A stretch of DNA of 64,000 nucleotides from an uncultured Collinsella sp. (lineage in GTDB: Bacteria; Actinomycetota; Coriobacteriia; Coriobacteriales; Coriobacteriaceae), in contig CATXKN010000001.1 in assembly GCA_958370785.1 (NCBI GenBank), positions 248,001-312,000 of the forward strand. The letters are read 5' to 3'. Positions 42,255 through 51,106 of the stretch are shown here, piece by piece (position 1 is the first letter of the stretch; every line of letters begins with the position of its first letter). The notes beneath the pieces were generated by a model. The model had not been told where the DNA came from. It saw only the letters and a program-made list of their open reading frames with translations, and made no database searches. A program made the translations under genes and the position numbers.

Positions 42255-44135
42255 CTAAATCGTAGGAAACGCGACGACATCGGCGGGGCGTGCCAACGTC
42301 TCGGCAATTTGGTCTTGCACCTCGAGCAAACAGTCGAGCAGCAACGGGTTAAAGGTGCCGCACTTACCGTCCAGAATCATCTTGATCGCTTCCTCGTGCG
42401 GGATAGCGTCCTTGTACACGCGCACGCTCGTCAGGGCATCGTACACGTCGGCCACCGAAACCACCTGTGCGGCAATGGGAATTTCGTCGCCCTTAAGGCC
42501 ATCGGGATAACCCTTGCCGTCCCAGCGCTCGTGATGCCAACGCGCAATCTGGTACGCATATTCCATAAGTGCATTGCCGGCGTGATGGCTACCCAGCTCA
42601 CGCAGCATGTCGGCGCCGATCGTGGTATGCGTCTTCATAATCTCGAACTCCTCGGGCGTAAGGCGTCCGGGCTTGTTGAGAATCGCATCGTCAATCGACA
42701 TCTTGCCGATATCGTGCAGCGCCGAAGCCAGGGCAATCGTGGAGCGTTCCTCATTGTCGAGGGAGATCGTGCCGCTACGCTGGACCAGACAGCCAAGCAG
42801 CAGCTCGGTCAGCTTCTCGATGTTCGTAACGTGCCTGCCGCTCTCGCCGTTGCGAAGCTCCATGACGCCGGCCATGATGTCGATGAGCATGCGACTGTTC
42901 TTGACGCGCTCGTTGTACTGCTGGGACAGCAGGTTCGTCAGGCGGCGCTGTTTGGCGTATAGGCGGATGGTGTTGCTCACACGGCGGCGCACGACACGGG
43001 AGTCAAACGGGCGGTTGATATAGTCCGAGGCGCCCAGCTCGTACGCGCGCAGAACCATATCATCGGAATCTTCGCTCGAAATCATGATGACAGGCAGATT
43101 GTCGATACCCGATCGGCGCGACAGATCGGCCAGTACCTCAAAGCCGTTCGCGCCCGGCATGACAATGTCCAGCAGCACGAGCGACAACTCATCGCCATAA
43201 CGGTCGACCATATCGAGCGCCGTACGACCGTTATCGGCCTCGAGGATGCAATACTCGTCCTTGAGCATCTCGCTGAGAATGGCTCGGTTCATCTCGGAGT
43301 CATCGACAATAAGCACCAAAGGCTTTTCGCTTTGGAAGGCCTCGATGGAATCGGCATCGGTCACGACCGTACCGGCTTTTGCCTTAGCGCGGCTCAGTAA
43401 CTGGACAGCACGGCCAACGCCCTCATCGACCGTCTCGCCATGAATGCGAACGCCACCAACACATGCCGTCAAGCTCACGTACTCATGGCCCGGAATAATC
43501 GTGGAATGAACGGCTTCGGATACCTGATGCAGGCGACGGGCGAAGTCATCGGAGGGAATATTGGGCATGACGACCACAAACTTGTCGCAGCCATAGCGCA
43601 CGAGCTCGTCAGTCGAACGAATTCCGCTGCGTATGGCTGTCGCCACAGCACCGAGTGCAAGGTCGCCGGCATGACGGCCACACGTATCGTTGAAGGCCCT
43701 AAAATCATCAAGGTCAATCATCGCAACGCCGGCATTCATGCGGGCGCCACGAAGCTTTTCCTCGTAATATCGGCGATTGCGCACACTCGTCAGCACGTCG
43801 GTGTAGACAAGGTCCTCTTCTGCAGCCTCTTGCTCATCGATCGGACGCACCATCAGCAGGACGCGAGGCCCGCCCTCGACCTTTAAAGGGCGCAGACGGG
43901 CGCGGTACTCAACACCATCGTTGAGCAGTTGCTCCGATACATCATCGGAACCTGCCAAGGCCTCAAGACTCGACTGACGCAGACAAGGGCAGCGATCGCC
44001 GGCGAGCAAGCAGTTAGGCTCGCTCTTAATCTGATCGGCCGACAGCAAACGCACCACGGGGTAGGTCTTCGCGACGCGGGCGACCTCGGCGGCAGCCTCC
44101 TCGCCGGTTAGATTGACCTCGTGATTATTGAGCAT
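42255..44135 (-). CDS. Degenerate GGDEF - receiver - HD-GYP signalling protein
   Basis: 626 residues. Residues 1-105 are an unassigned sensor-like part with CPCLRQ. A GGDEF-type fold at about 108-260 has the active motif changed to GCDKF (182-186), so cyclic-di-GMP synthesis is unlikely. A receiver domain at 273-390 keeps the acidic pair (278-279) and phospho-Asp323, but the usual lysine is Arg375. An HD-GYP domain at about 410-615 has HD at 474-475 and HHERWDGKGYPDG at 534-546, and is predicted to degrade cyclic-di-GMP. The order of domains, with an HD-GYP behind an internal receiver, resembles RpfG-type regulators. The HPt gene follows. Confidence 0.88.
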   Translation of the reverse strand: MLNNHEVNLTGEEAAAEVARVAKTYPVVRLLSADQIKSEPNCLLAGDRCPCLRQSSLEALAGSDDVSEQLLNDGVEYRARLRPLKVEGGPRVLLMVRPIDEQEAAEEDLVYTDVLTSVRNRRYYEEKLRGARMNAGVAMIDLDDFRAFNDTCGRHAGDLALGAVATAIRSGIRSTDELVRYGCDKFVVVMPNIPSDDFARRLHQVSEAVHSTIIPGHEYVSLTACVGGVRIHGETVDEGVGRAVQLLSRAKAKAGTVVTDADSIEAFQSEKPLVLIVDDSEMNRAILSEMLKDEYCILEADNGRTALDMVDRYGDELSLVLLDIVMPGANGFEVLADLSRRSGIDNLPVIMISSEDSDDMVLRAYELGASDYINRPFDSRVVRRRVSNTIRLYAKQRRLTNLLSQQYNERVKNSRMLIDIMAGVMELRNGESGRHVTNIEKLTELLLGCLVQRSGTISLDNEERSTIALASALHDIGKMSIDDAILNKPGRLTPEEFEIMKTHTTIGADMLRELGSHHAGNALMEYAYQIARWHHERWDGKGYPDGLKGDEIPIAAQVVSVADVYDALTSVRVYKDAIPHEEAIKMILDGKCGTFNPLLLDCLLEVQDQIAETLARPADVVAFPTI

Positions 44136-44346
44136 ATGGGGCCCTTTCGATAGGTTCGCATAGTAGCGGTGGGTTCCAAATGTTACAAGGGTAACACCTT
44201 GCCGATGCAGGTAAGCACGTGAATGCTGTTACATTTTTATGAGTTGGCAGACGGCGCAATTGGAGCCGCAAACGTAAGGTTTTGAGCACGTTTGTTAACA
44301 CGGCCGAAACGTTTGCGGGTGAAGCCTGTTTTGGCTATTGCGGGTG

Positions 44347-45144
44347 TTAGAGCCCCAGAATGCCACGGACAGTCTGAGCAGCCGCTGCCGGGCGATCGCG
44401 CAGGCCATTGTGCGCGCCGGGAACCATTACGAGTGGACGGTCCAAAAGCTCAGCCGCTATCCTCGTTCCCGGCTCACGGGACGTACCAATCGAGAGCTCG
44501 CCCAAAAGCACGGCGGCCACCGTTTTCGACGCGCGAACGCTATCCCAATCGGGAACGCAGGTCATAGTAATCCCGTATTCGTTCGCCATGAAACTGCGGC
44601 CGTTGCGCAGGGCGTGCTTGGCTTCTGCCTCGGTTAACTTGGGGGCCTCAGGGTCCGAATCGCCGATGGCACCCAAGAAGGCCCGTAACGCCCTGGAGAC
44701 CTTTCCCGCGGCGATCATCTCGAGCAAAACCGGGGCCGCGCCCAGGCCGGCACCCTCATCCGTCACGGCGGGTTCATGCAGAATCGCACGCGAGATTATG
44801 GCGGGGTTTGCACGGAGAAGCTCCAGGGCCACCAACGTACCGGCACTGTGCGCAAGCACGTTTGCGGGAGCGCCAATATGCTCGATAACAGCCTGCAGGT
44901 CGGCGGCCTGGACGGCGAGGTCGTAGCGTCCGTCTGCAGCGTCGCCGCTCTCGCCGCAACCGCGGCGGTCGTAGGCAATGACGCGACAGTCGCGGGCGAG
45001 CTCGCGGGCGATGGCGTCAAAAAAGACGCCGTCGACGCACGCACCGTGCACGCACACCAAGGCGGGTGCATCGGACGATACAACCGGGCCGGCATACTCG
45101 CGGCAGGCGATCGTGGTGCACGCATTCTCGACCGTAAAATCCAT
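44347..45144 (-). CDS. Alpha/beta-fold hydrolase
   Basis: 265 residues. LVCVHGACVDGVFFD forms the oxyanion region, YDRRGCGESGD follows, and the nucleophile elbow is LAHSAGTLVA (Ser). The catalytic histidine is in VPGAHNGLRD. The group comprises small cytosolic esterases or haloperoxidase-like hydrolases, and the substrate is unknown. It is divergent from the radical SAM gene, with a 225-base spacer. The 211 bases downstream to the HD-GYP gene show no gene. Confidence 0.87.
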   Translation of the reverse strand: MDFTVENACTTIACREYAGPVVSSDAPALVCVHGACVDGVFFDAIARELARDCRVIAYDRRGCGESGDAADGRYDLAVQAADLQAVIEHIGAPANVLAHSAGTLVALELLRANPAIISRAILHEPAVTDEGAGLGAAPVLLEMIAAGKVSRALRAFLGAIGDSDPEAPKLTEAEAKHALRNGRSFMANEYGITMTCVPDWDSVRASKTVAAVLLGELSIGTSREPGTRIAAELLDRPLVMVPGAHNGLRDRPAAAAQTVRGILGL

Positions 45145-45369
45145 ACTGTGTTCCCATCGTCAACGCCCATCCAGTTACACGTCGGTACGGCTAGATGGAC
45201 CCGCATTGCCTTACGCCTTGTTAACAGATTAACTGTACCCGACCCGAGGCTTTTCATGGCACGACATAACGAGCAACGTGAAAAAACGAAACTTGTAAAG
45301 CAAGAGCCCGCACCTTGCTTTGGAGCCGATGCTATGCTTAGGCACAATTGTCTTGAGGAGCATATGCCT

Positions 45370-46146
45370 ATGTCTACGTTTTTGAATGCCAGCCCCATCT
45401 TTGGGCCCGTTCGCAGCCGTCGCCTTGGTCTTTCGCTCGGCGTCAACATGATGCCGGCCAGCGGCAAAATCTGCACGTTCGACTGCATTTACTGCGAAAA
45501 CGGCCTCAACGCCGAGCGCCCCTGCCATGAGCCGTACAACACAGCTGCCGTGGTACTCGACGCGCTCGAGGCAAAGCTGCGCGAGATGGCAGCCGAGGGC
45601 GAGCTCCCCGATGTGATCACCTTCGCAGGCAACGGCGAGCCCACCGCCGCACCCGAATTTCCGCAGGCCATCGCCGGCGCCGTTGTGCTGCGCGACCAGC
45701 TAGCCCCAAACTCCAAGATCGCCGTGCTCTCCAACGGCACGCGCGCCGACCGCCCCGAGGTGCACGACGCGCTCATGATGGTCGACGACAATATCCTCAA
45801 GCTCGATACCGTCGACCCGGCGTTTATCCAGCTGCTCGACCAGCCTGTTGGCCCCTACGACGTCGAGCACCAGATTGAGACGTTCGCAAGCTTTGACGGT
45901 CACGTTATTATCCAGACGATCTTTTTGACCGGCGAGTATCAGGGCAAGCTCATCGACAACACCGGCGAGGAGTACGTCGGCCCTTGGCTCGCGGCGCTCG
46001 AGCGCATTCGCCCGCAGGAGGCGACCATCTACACGGTGGCGCGCGAAACACCGGTCGCCGGCCTTGCCAAAGCGGCGCCCGAGGTGCTCGACACGATTGC
46101 CGCGCGCGTGAGCGCCCTCGGCATTCCCTGCCAGGTGAGCTACTAG
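45370..46146 (+). CDS. Radical SAM protein
   Basis: 258 residues. The cluster motif is CTFDCIYC (Cys-x3-Cys-x2-Cys) after GLSLGVNMMPASGK. TFAGNGEPT is the second typical strand. It resembles the COG0731-like wyosine-type/uncharacterised radical SAM proteins of anaerobes, and no reaction can be assigned. ATG 45370 has GAGGAG nine bases upstream. An ATG two codons earlier is too close to that site. Confidence 0.87.
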   Translation: MSTFLNASPIFGPVRSRRLGLSLGVNMMPASGKICTFDCIYCENGLNAERPCHEPYNTAAVVLDALEAKLREMAAEGELPDVITFAGNGEPTAAPEFPQAIAGAVVLRDQLAPNSKIAVLSNGTRADRPEVHDALMMVDDNILKLDTVDPAFIQLLDQPVGPYDVEHQIETFASFDGHVIIQTIFLTGEYQGKLIDNTGEEYVGPWLAALERIRPQEATIYTVARETPVAGLAKAAPEVLDTIAARVSALGIPCQVSY

Positions 46147-46190
46147 CAAAACCACGCAGCAGCTAGTGCCCGCCATCCCGCTCCATCAGC

Positions 46191-46257
46191 TGCGGTGATA
46201 TAGTTCCTGTTTATGCTGTTAAACCGCTTAAATCGGAACTATATCACCGCAACTTTT
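46191..46257 (+). repeat. Family B hairpin, copy 1
   Basis: TGCGGTGATATAGTTCC (46191-46207) pairs perfectly with its complement at 46235-46251 (17 bp), followed by ACTTTTA. Its stem and the ATAGTTCCTGTTT portion are shared with the hairpins at 54.6 and 55.8 kb. It could end the radical SAM transcript. Confidence 0.8.
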
Positions 46258-46306
46258 ATGGACGCGTGGGTGGGCTATACTAGCTGCGGATGAAAGGAAG
46301 TTAGCC

Positions 46307-47194
46307 ATGTATGACAACGGACCCGTACCCGGCCGCAACGACGCCTGCTGGTGCGGCAGCGGCAAAAAATATAAGAAATGTCACAGCGCCTTCGACGAGC
46401 GCCTCGAGCGCCTGTGGGAGGAGGGCTGGGAGGTTCTGCCCCGCACGCTCTACAAGACGCCCGCCGACATCGAGGGCATCAAACGTTCGGCCGCCATCAA
46501 TGTGGGCGTGCTCGACTACGTAGGCGAGCACATCGCCGCGGGCATGACCACCAACCAGATCGACCAGATGATCTACGACTACACCGTCGAGCACGGTGGC
46601 ACACCGGCCGACCTCCACTACGAGGGCTACCCAAAGAGCGTGTGCACCTCGATCAACGACGTCGTCTGCCACGGCATTCCCTGTGATACGGACGTGCTGC
46701 ACGAGGGCGACATCATCAACGTGGACTGCTCCACGATCCTAGACGGCTACTTTAGCGACTCGAGCCGCATGTTCTGCATCGGCGAGGTCTCGGCCGAGCG
46801 CCAGCGCCTGGTCGACGTCACCCGCGCCAGCGTGGAGGCGGGTCTGGCAGCCGTCAGGCCATGGCTGCCACTGTCCGTGATGGCCGAGGCCGTGCAAAAG
46901 ACGGTCGAGGACGCCGGCTTTAGCGTGGTGCGCGAGTACGGCGGACACGGCATCGGTAAGGAGTTCCACGAGGACCCGTTTGTGGGCTTTACCACCGAGG
47001 CACCCGATGTGGACACCATCATGGCTCCGGGCATGGTCTTTACCATTGAGCCCATGGTCAATGCCGGAGCGCCCGACATCAAGATCAGCAAGGGCGATGG
47101 CTGGTGTGTGCGCACCAAGGACGGTAGCGATTCGGCTCAGTGCGAGGTACAGCTCGTGGTGACCGAGGACGGTTACGAGCTGCTGAGCTGGTAG
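46307..47194 (+). CDS. map: Type I methionine aminopeptidase with SEC-C zinc motif
   Basis: 295 residues. An N-terminal SEC-C motif (Cys14, Cys16, Cys25, His26 in DACWCGSGKKYKKCH) is followed by the peptidase M24 fold. Metal ligands fall in NVDCSTILDGYFSDSSR, YGGHGIGKEFHEDP and FTIEPMVN. It removes the initiator methionine from new proteins; the SEC-C motif probably helps it dock to ribosomes. AAGGAAG precedes the ATG, and TATACT (46276-46281) may be a -10. A terminator follows. Confidence 0.95.
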   Translation: MYDNGPVPGRNDACWCGSGKKYKKCHSAFDERLERLWEEGWEVLPRTLYKTPADIEGIKRSAAINVGVLDYVGEHIAAGMTTNQIDQMIYDYTVEHGGTPADLHYEGYPKSVCTSINDVVCHGIPCDTDVLHEGDIINVDCSTILDGYFSDSSRMFCIGEVSAERQRLVDVTRASVEAGLAAVRPWLPLSVMAEAVQKTVEDAGFSVVREYGGHGIGKEFHEDPFVGFTTEAPDVDTIMAPGMVFTIEPMVNAGAPDIKISKGDGWCVRTKDGSDSAQCEVQLVVTEDGYELLSW

Positions 47195-47203
47195 CTGTAG
47201 ATG

Positions 47204-47247
47204 CGCCGGATGCTGACGGGCACGCTCGTCTTGCATCCGGCGTTTTT
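47204..47247 (+). terminator. Terminator after map
   Basis: CGCCGGATGC pairs with GCATCCGGCG, followed by TTTTT. Confidence 0.8.
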
Positions 47248-47270
47248 ATTTGAACGTTTTGCCTGATAAA

Positions 47271-47306
47271 ACCTGCCAAAAATAAACCTGTCCCTTTTTG
47301 GCAGGT
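47271..47306. repeat. Family C palindrome, copy 4
   Basis: ACCTGCCAAAA pairs perfectly with TTTTGGCAGGT around ATAAACCTGTCCCT. It lies 19 bases before the GTG start of the 2-hydroxyacid dehydrogenase and shares its left flank (GTTTTGCCTGATAAA) with copy 3. Confidence 0.85.
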
Positions 47307-47325
47307 CGAGCGGAGAGGACTGCTT

Positions 47326-48261
47326 GTGAACATCCTGGTTTTGCTGCCCGTCAACGACCGCCATCGCGCAATTCTTGAGTCGAGCGCTCCGGGCGAGGAC
47401 TTTATCTACACGAGCTCCGACGCAGCCACGCGCGAGCAGGTCGCCGATGCCGACGTGATCTTGGGCAACATCGGCCCCGACATGCTCACGGCATGCGAGC
47501 ATCTCCAGCTGTTGCAATTGCAGACCGCCGGCTATGACGACTACCTTACCGCCGGCACCGTGCCGGCTGGAGCCAAACTGTCTTGCTCGGTGGGCGCCTA
47601 TGGCCAGGCCGTAAGCGAGCACATGTTTGCCATGGTCCTTTCCATGATGAAGCGCCTGCCCGGCTATCACGACTTGCAGCGCGAGCATCGCTGGGAGGAT
47701 TTGGGGCCGGTCGCCTCGCTCAAAAACGCCAATGTGCTGGTGCTGGGCGCGGGCGATATCGGCGGCCACTTTGCCACGCTCTGCCGCAGCATGGGCGCGC
47801 ACGTCCGCGGCATCAAGCGCCATCCGCTCGTCTACCCCATTGTGTTTGAGGACATGGACAGCATGGACGCCCTGCCCGAGCGCCTAGCCGAGGCCGACGT
47901 CGTCGCAGCCTTTATGCCCAGCACACCCGAGACTCGCGGCCTGGCGAACGCCGAGTTCTTCGCCGCGATGAAACCGGGCGCCTTCTTTGCCAATGGCGGC
48001 CGCGGTGACCTTGTTGTTGCCGACGATCTGGTTGCCGCTCTTGAGTCCGGACACCTTGCCGGTGCCGCGGTCGACGTCACCGACCCCGAGCCGCTGTCTG
48101 CGACAAGCCCCCTGTGGGATGCGCCCAACATGCTCATCACACCGCACGTCTCCGGCTGGTTCCACCTGGCCGCCACGCTCAACAACGTCGTCGACATTGC
48201 CGCGGAGAATCTGCGTCACCTGCAGGCCGGCGAGACGCTTCGCTGCTGGATCGAGCATTAG
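47326..48261 (+). CDS. D-isomer-specific 2-hydroxyacid dehydrogenase family protein
   Basis: 311 residues. NAD-binding site VLVLGAGDIGGHFATLCRS (GxGxxG variant). Catalytic residues: an Arg/Asn position in FFANGGRGDLV, Glu in DVTDPEPL, and the His in LITPHVSGW. It reduces or oxidises 2-hydroxy acids, with unknown substrate. The start is GTG at 47326 with GGAGAGG ten bases upstream. A family C palindrome sits between its leader and the map terminator. A perfect 14-bp hairpin follows the stop. Confidence 0.88.
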   Translation: MNILVLLPVNDRHRAILESSAPGEDFIYTSSDAATREQVADADVILGNIGPDMLTACEHLQLLQLQTAGYDDYLTAGTVPAGAKLSCSVGAYGQAVSEHMFAMVLSMMKRLPGYHDLQREHRWEDLGPVASLKNANVLVLGAGDIGGHFATLCRSMGAHVRGIKRHPLVYPIVFEDMDSMDALPERLAEADVVAAFMPSTPETRGLANAEFFAAMKPGAFFANGGRGDLVVADDLVAALESGHLAGAAVDVTDPEPLSATSPLWDAPNMLITPHVSGWFHLAATLNNVVDIAAENLRHLQAGETLRCWIEH

Positions 48262-48292
48262 GGTTCCGGCGTTTTACCAAACGCCGGAACCC
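48261..48292 (+). terminator. Hairpin after the 2-hydroxyacid dehydrogenase gene
   Basis: GGGTTCCGGCGTTT pairs perfectly with AAACGCCGGAACCC (14 bp, four-base loop), overlapping the last base of the stop codon. No T-run follows. Confidence 0.65.
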
Positions 48293-48303
48293 CTCGACGC
48301 TGC

Positions 48304-48449
48304 GAGCCCGCCAGAGCGGCAATCTGCCTTTCAATCGTCGGGCATGACCAGAAGGTCAATGCCCTCCTCTTTCAAGGCACCTTGCTCACTCTGGCGGGCT
48401 CTCGCTGACTTTCATTCGGCCTGCGGTGTCTCGGCGGGCTCTCGCTGAC
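48304..48449. repeat. Repeat cluster before the PIN toxin gene end
   Basis: GAGCCCGCCAGAG (48304-48316) is the inverted copy of CTCTGGCGGGCTC (48389-48401). GGCGGGCTCTCGCTGAC occurs twice, at 48393-48409 and 48433-48449 (period 40). A further hairpin, GGGCATGACC with GGTCAATGCCC, lies inside. No gene is seen. Confidence 0.6.
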
Positions 48450-48479
48450 GTTTGCTCAACCTGTGGGGTCTTCAAATTG

Positions 48480-48971
48480 TTAGAACGTTGCTAAGTAATT
48501 CTTTGCGTTTTCGACGTTCATTGCTGCGACAGGCGCGTGTGAACAGAGTTTGACATCGTTGGTGACCAGTAAATCTGCTTGGGAGCGCATCGCTGCCGCA
48601 ATGATTAAATCGTCTTCGTAATCGCTATGGAGATTACGCTGCTTGCTCGCCATCCATATGTCGCTCAGGTCGCAGGGTACCGGCGTGGCAAGTTGCGACA
48701 ACACGTCGAGGCAATCCCATGCAAGTGATGTCGCCGCCACGGCGGCATCTTGGGATAGTGAGCCATGCTCGCGCCGATACCATGCCTTATGTTCGCTCGA
48801 AATCAAATAGAACAGGTCTTTGAACGATGTCGCCGCATACAGCAAATCCACCTGCGCTGCGCATGCATCGCGTAAAAACTCAATCGCCACCGAACGACCA
48901 CGTCGTGAGGGAATGAAGTAATCGAGCCACACGTTGGTGTCAACCAAGATGCGCTTTGGAGCCTCACTCAT
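48480..48971 (-). CDS. PIN domain toxin (VapC-like ribonuclease)
   Basis: 163 residues. It starts with the PIN motif ILVDTNVWLDYF and keeps further acidic residues in SDYEDDLIIAAA and LLVTNDVKL, so four metal-binding acids are present. PIN toxins cut RNA, often tRNA or rRNA. It overlaps the antitoxin gene by eight bases on the same strand and is therefore coupled to it. Confidence 0.88.
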   Translation of the reverse strand: MSEAPKRILVDTNVWLDYFIPSRRGRSVAIEFLRDACAAQVDLLYAATSFKDLFYLISSEHKAWYRREHGSLSQDAAVAATSLAWDCLDVLSQLATPVPCDLSDIWMASKQRNLHSDYEDDLIIAAAMRSQADLLVTNDVKLCSHAPVAAMNVENAKNYLATF

Positions 48972-49344
48972 AGAGCCAGCTCATCTCCTCGCCATAGCGA
49001 TCCGCATAGGCATTCCGTTTGAGCTCTTCGTCGTCCGATGGCTGAGCCCTAACCATATCGATTCCCGACTCACGGCAAGCGGCAGCGAACAGCTTCGACC
49101 CCTGATCCATGAGCTCGAGCTTACGTTTGGCGGCCTTTTCGCGCTCGCGCTGTTCCGCCCGGGCACGACTGGGCAGCAGGATATCCTCGAGCGCACCGGG
49201 GCGATCGGCCAGCGACGCTGCAAGCTGCCAGAGCGCTCGCACCGCTTGGCTCGGCGTCATACCGGCCCTGGAGAGAGCGGCGTCCCCACTCCTTTTAAGA
49301 TCGGCATCGAGACGTACGTTGATCTGAGCGGCTGTTGTGGTCAT
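48964..49344 (-). CDS. RelB/DinJ-type antitoxin
   Basis: 126 residues. The N-terminal ribbon-helix-helix segment INVRLDADLKRSGDAALSRA with GMTPSQAVRALW is of RelB/DinJ type. A charged middle and a C-terminal region (residues 85-126) then probably cover the toxin. The pairing with a PIN toxin, instead of RelE or YafQ, is less common. AAGGAGGGG precedes the ATG, and a promoter candidate lies 26 bases upstream. Autorepression is expected for this family. Confidence 0.83.
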   Translation of the reverse strand: MTTTAAQINVRLDADLKRSGDAALSRAGMTPSQAVRALWQLAASLADRPGALEDILLPSRARAEQREREKAAKRKLELMDQGSKLFAAACRESGIDMVRAQPSDDEELKRNAYADRYGEEMSWLYE

Positions 49345-49369
49345 AACCCCTCCTTAATACTTTAAAATT

Positions 49370-49398
49370 ATCATAAAACTCTATGGTAGATACGTAAA
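49370..49398 (-). promoter_or_regulatory. Candidate promoter of the toxin-antitoxin operon
   Basis: On the minus strand TTTACG and TATGAT are separated by exactly 17 bases. The surrounding 60 bases are strikingly AT-rich for this window. Confidence 0.6.
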
Positions 49399-49444
49399 GC
49401 ATGTATAGCAATAAATTAGTATTAGCCGTGCTCTGTGCACAAAA

Positions 49445-49475
49445 AGCCGCCGAGGCACATTACACCTCGGCGGCT
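49445..49475 (-). terminator. Terminator of the M18 aminopeptidase gene
   Basis: AGCCGCCGAGG pairs perfectly with CCTCGGCGGCT. On the minus strand it runs into TTTTTG. Confidence 0.8.
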
Positions 49476-49525
49476 ACGCATCACCAATCTAGTTCGGTTT
49501 TATCCTTTGCATTTGCCCAGATAAA

Positions 49526-49558
49526 ACCTGCCAAAATTAACATCCCTCTTTAGCAGGT
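49526..49558. repeat. Family C palindrome, decayed copy 5
   Basis: ACCTGCCAAAA and a changed right arm TTTAGCAGGT flank TTAACATCCCTC, a degenerate form of the CCTGTCCC loop. It abuts the stop codon of the M18 gene. Confidence 0.6.
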
Positions 49559-49559
49559 T

Positions 49560-50945
49560 TTAGAGTTCCACGCTTTCGGCTCCGTTGATGCTGAGGTTGC
49601 GCTCGTAGAAGGCCGTGAGGGCGCGGATGGCGTACATCACGTCGCGTACGCCGCCGGTCTCGTAGCTTGAGTGCATGGCCAGCTGCGGCAGGCCCACGTC
49701 CACGGCGTGCATGCTCGCCTGCATGTTCGACAGGTTGCCGAGCGTGGAGCCACCCGCCATATCGCTCTTGTTGGCGAAGGCCTGCGTGGGCACGTCGGCG
49801 TCATCGCAAATAGCCTGGAACACCGCGCGGCTAAAGGCATCGGTGCAGTAGTGCTGGTTGGCAGCTTCCTTGATAACGATGCCGCCGTTGAGCACAACCT
49901 GGTTGCGTGCATCGCACTTCTCGGCGTGGTTGGGGTGCACGGCATGTGCATTGTCGCAGCTCACGAGCATCGAGGCGGCAAGCGCACGGTGGTACGACTC
50001 GTCGTCAAAGCCCAGCGATCCGTTGATGCGGCGCAGCGCGTCGGCCAAGAAGGTCGACATGGCGCCCTGCTTGGTCTCGGAGCCAACCTCCTCGTTATCA
50101 AAGCAGCAAAAGACCGAAACGTCGTGCGCGTTCTCGGCACCCAAAAATGCCTGCAGCGAAGTGTAGGCGCAGGCCAGGTCGTCAAGCTTGGGCGTCGAGA
50201 TAAACTCGTCGGCCCAGCCCCAGATGCGTGCGTCCTGACGATTGACCAGGAACAGGTCGCGACCTAGGATCTGCTCGGGCTCAACATCCAGCTCTTCGGC
50301 AATCAGGGCATCGAAGTCACCCTGCTTAAGCTCGCCGGCGCTGATGAGCGGGCACAGGTCAACAGCTCGGTTGGGAGCAAAGCCCTCGTTAACGCCGCGG
50401 TTCATGTGGATAGCAAGGCTCGGGATAATAGCGACCTCGCGCTCGGTGGCAAGCAGGCGGCTCTCAATATGGTCGCCCTCGCGTACCAGTACGCGGCCCG
50501 CGAGTGCCAGCGGACGGTCGAACCAGGTGTAGTCGATCATGCCGCCGTATGCCTCGGTGTTCAGGCGCAGCGTCTCGCCCGCGCCGTCAAGCTCAGGCAC
50601 GGCCTTGGCCTTAAACGTCGGCGAATCGCTGTGCGACGCCGTCAGCTGAAAATGGTAGTCGCCGGCAACGCCGTCCTCGCCCCACGTCGCGGCCAGGTCC
50701 TCGCCCACCTTAAAGGCAACAACGCTCGAGGTGTTGCGCTGCGTGTAATAGCGACCGCCCGGCTCGATGTCCCACGCCGCGTTCTCGGGCAGGTAGGTAA
50801 AGCCCGCCTCGTCGAGCTCGGCCATAATGGTCGCCGCCGTATGGAACATGCTGGGGCATGCCTCGATAAAGTCGATAAGGTCGTTGGCGGCCTCGATATC
50901 GTCGGCAGTCACGTGCACGCGCTCGGGCGTTTCCTGATCCGTCAT
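49560..50945 (-). CDS. M18 family aminopeptidase
   Basis: 461 residues, near the length of bacterial ApeA/ApeB-type and aspartyl aminopeptidases. Zinc ligands and catalytic residues appear in LTASHSDSPTFKAKAV, STPKLDDLACAYTSLQAF, FDNEEVGSETKQGA and AMHSSYETGGVRD. It trims N-terminal residues from peptides in the cytoplasm as a large oligomer. ATG 50945 with AAAGGGGAG is taken; the frame is open further, but without a ribosome site. A family C element and a terminator follow the stop. Confidence 0.92.
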   Translation of the reverse strand: MTDQETPERVHVTADDIEAANDLIDFIEACPSMFHTAATIMAELDEAGFTYLPENAAWDIEPGGRYYTQRNTSSVVAFKVGEDLAATWGEDGVAGDYHFQLTASHSDSPTFKAKAVPELDGAGETLRLNTEAYGGMIDYTWFDRPLALAGRVLVREGDHIESRLLATEREVAIIPSLAIHMNRGVNEGFAPNRAVDLCPLISAGELKQGDFDALIAEELDVEPEQILGRDLFLVNRQDARIWGWADEFISTPKLDDLACAYTSLQAFLGAENAHDVSVFCCFDNEEVGSETKQGAMSTFLADALRRINGSLGFDDESYHRALAASMLVSCDNAHAVHPNHAEKCDARNQVVLNGGIVIKEAANQHYCTDAFSRAVFQAICDDADVPTQAFANKSDMAGGSTLGNLSNMQASMHAVDVGLPQLAMHSSYETGGVRDVMYAIRALTAFYERNLSINGAESVEL

Positions 50946-51106
50946 GCTCTCCCCTTTCGCTGGGCTGATGAACCCCTCCAGCATACCCCGACGTGCCAGC
51001 ACCACGCTCTTCATTCCATGTTTAATCCCGCGCCGCTCGCCAAGTTGAGCCATCATGCCCGCGTTCCTTTTGCGACAATTACGCTAACAAGACGAAAGGA
51101 GCCGTC

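Noticed and set aside
44136..44346. Riboswitch (cyclic-di-GMP type) suspected upstream of the HD-GYP gene
   Set aside because: I could not find the conserved core of either known cyclic-di-GMP riboswitch class in this 211-base stretch.
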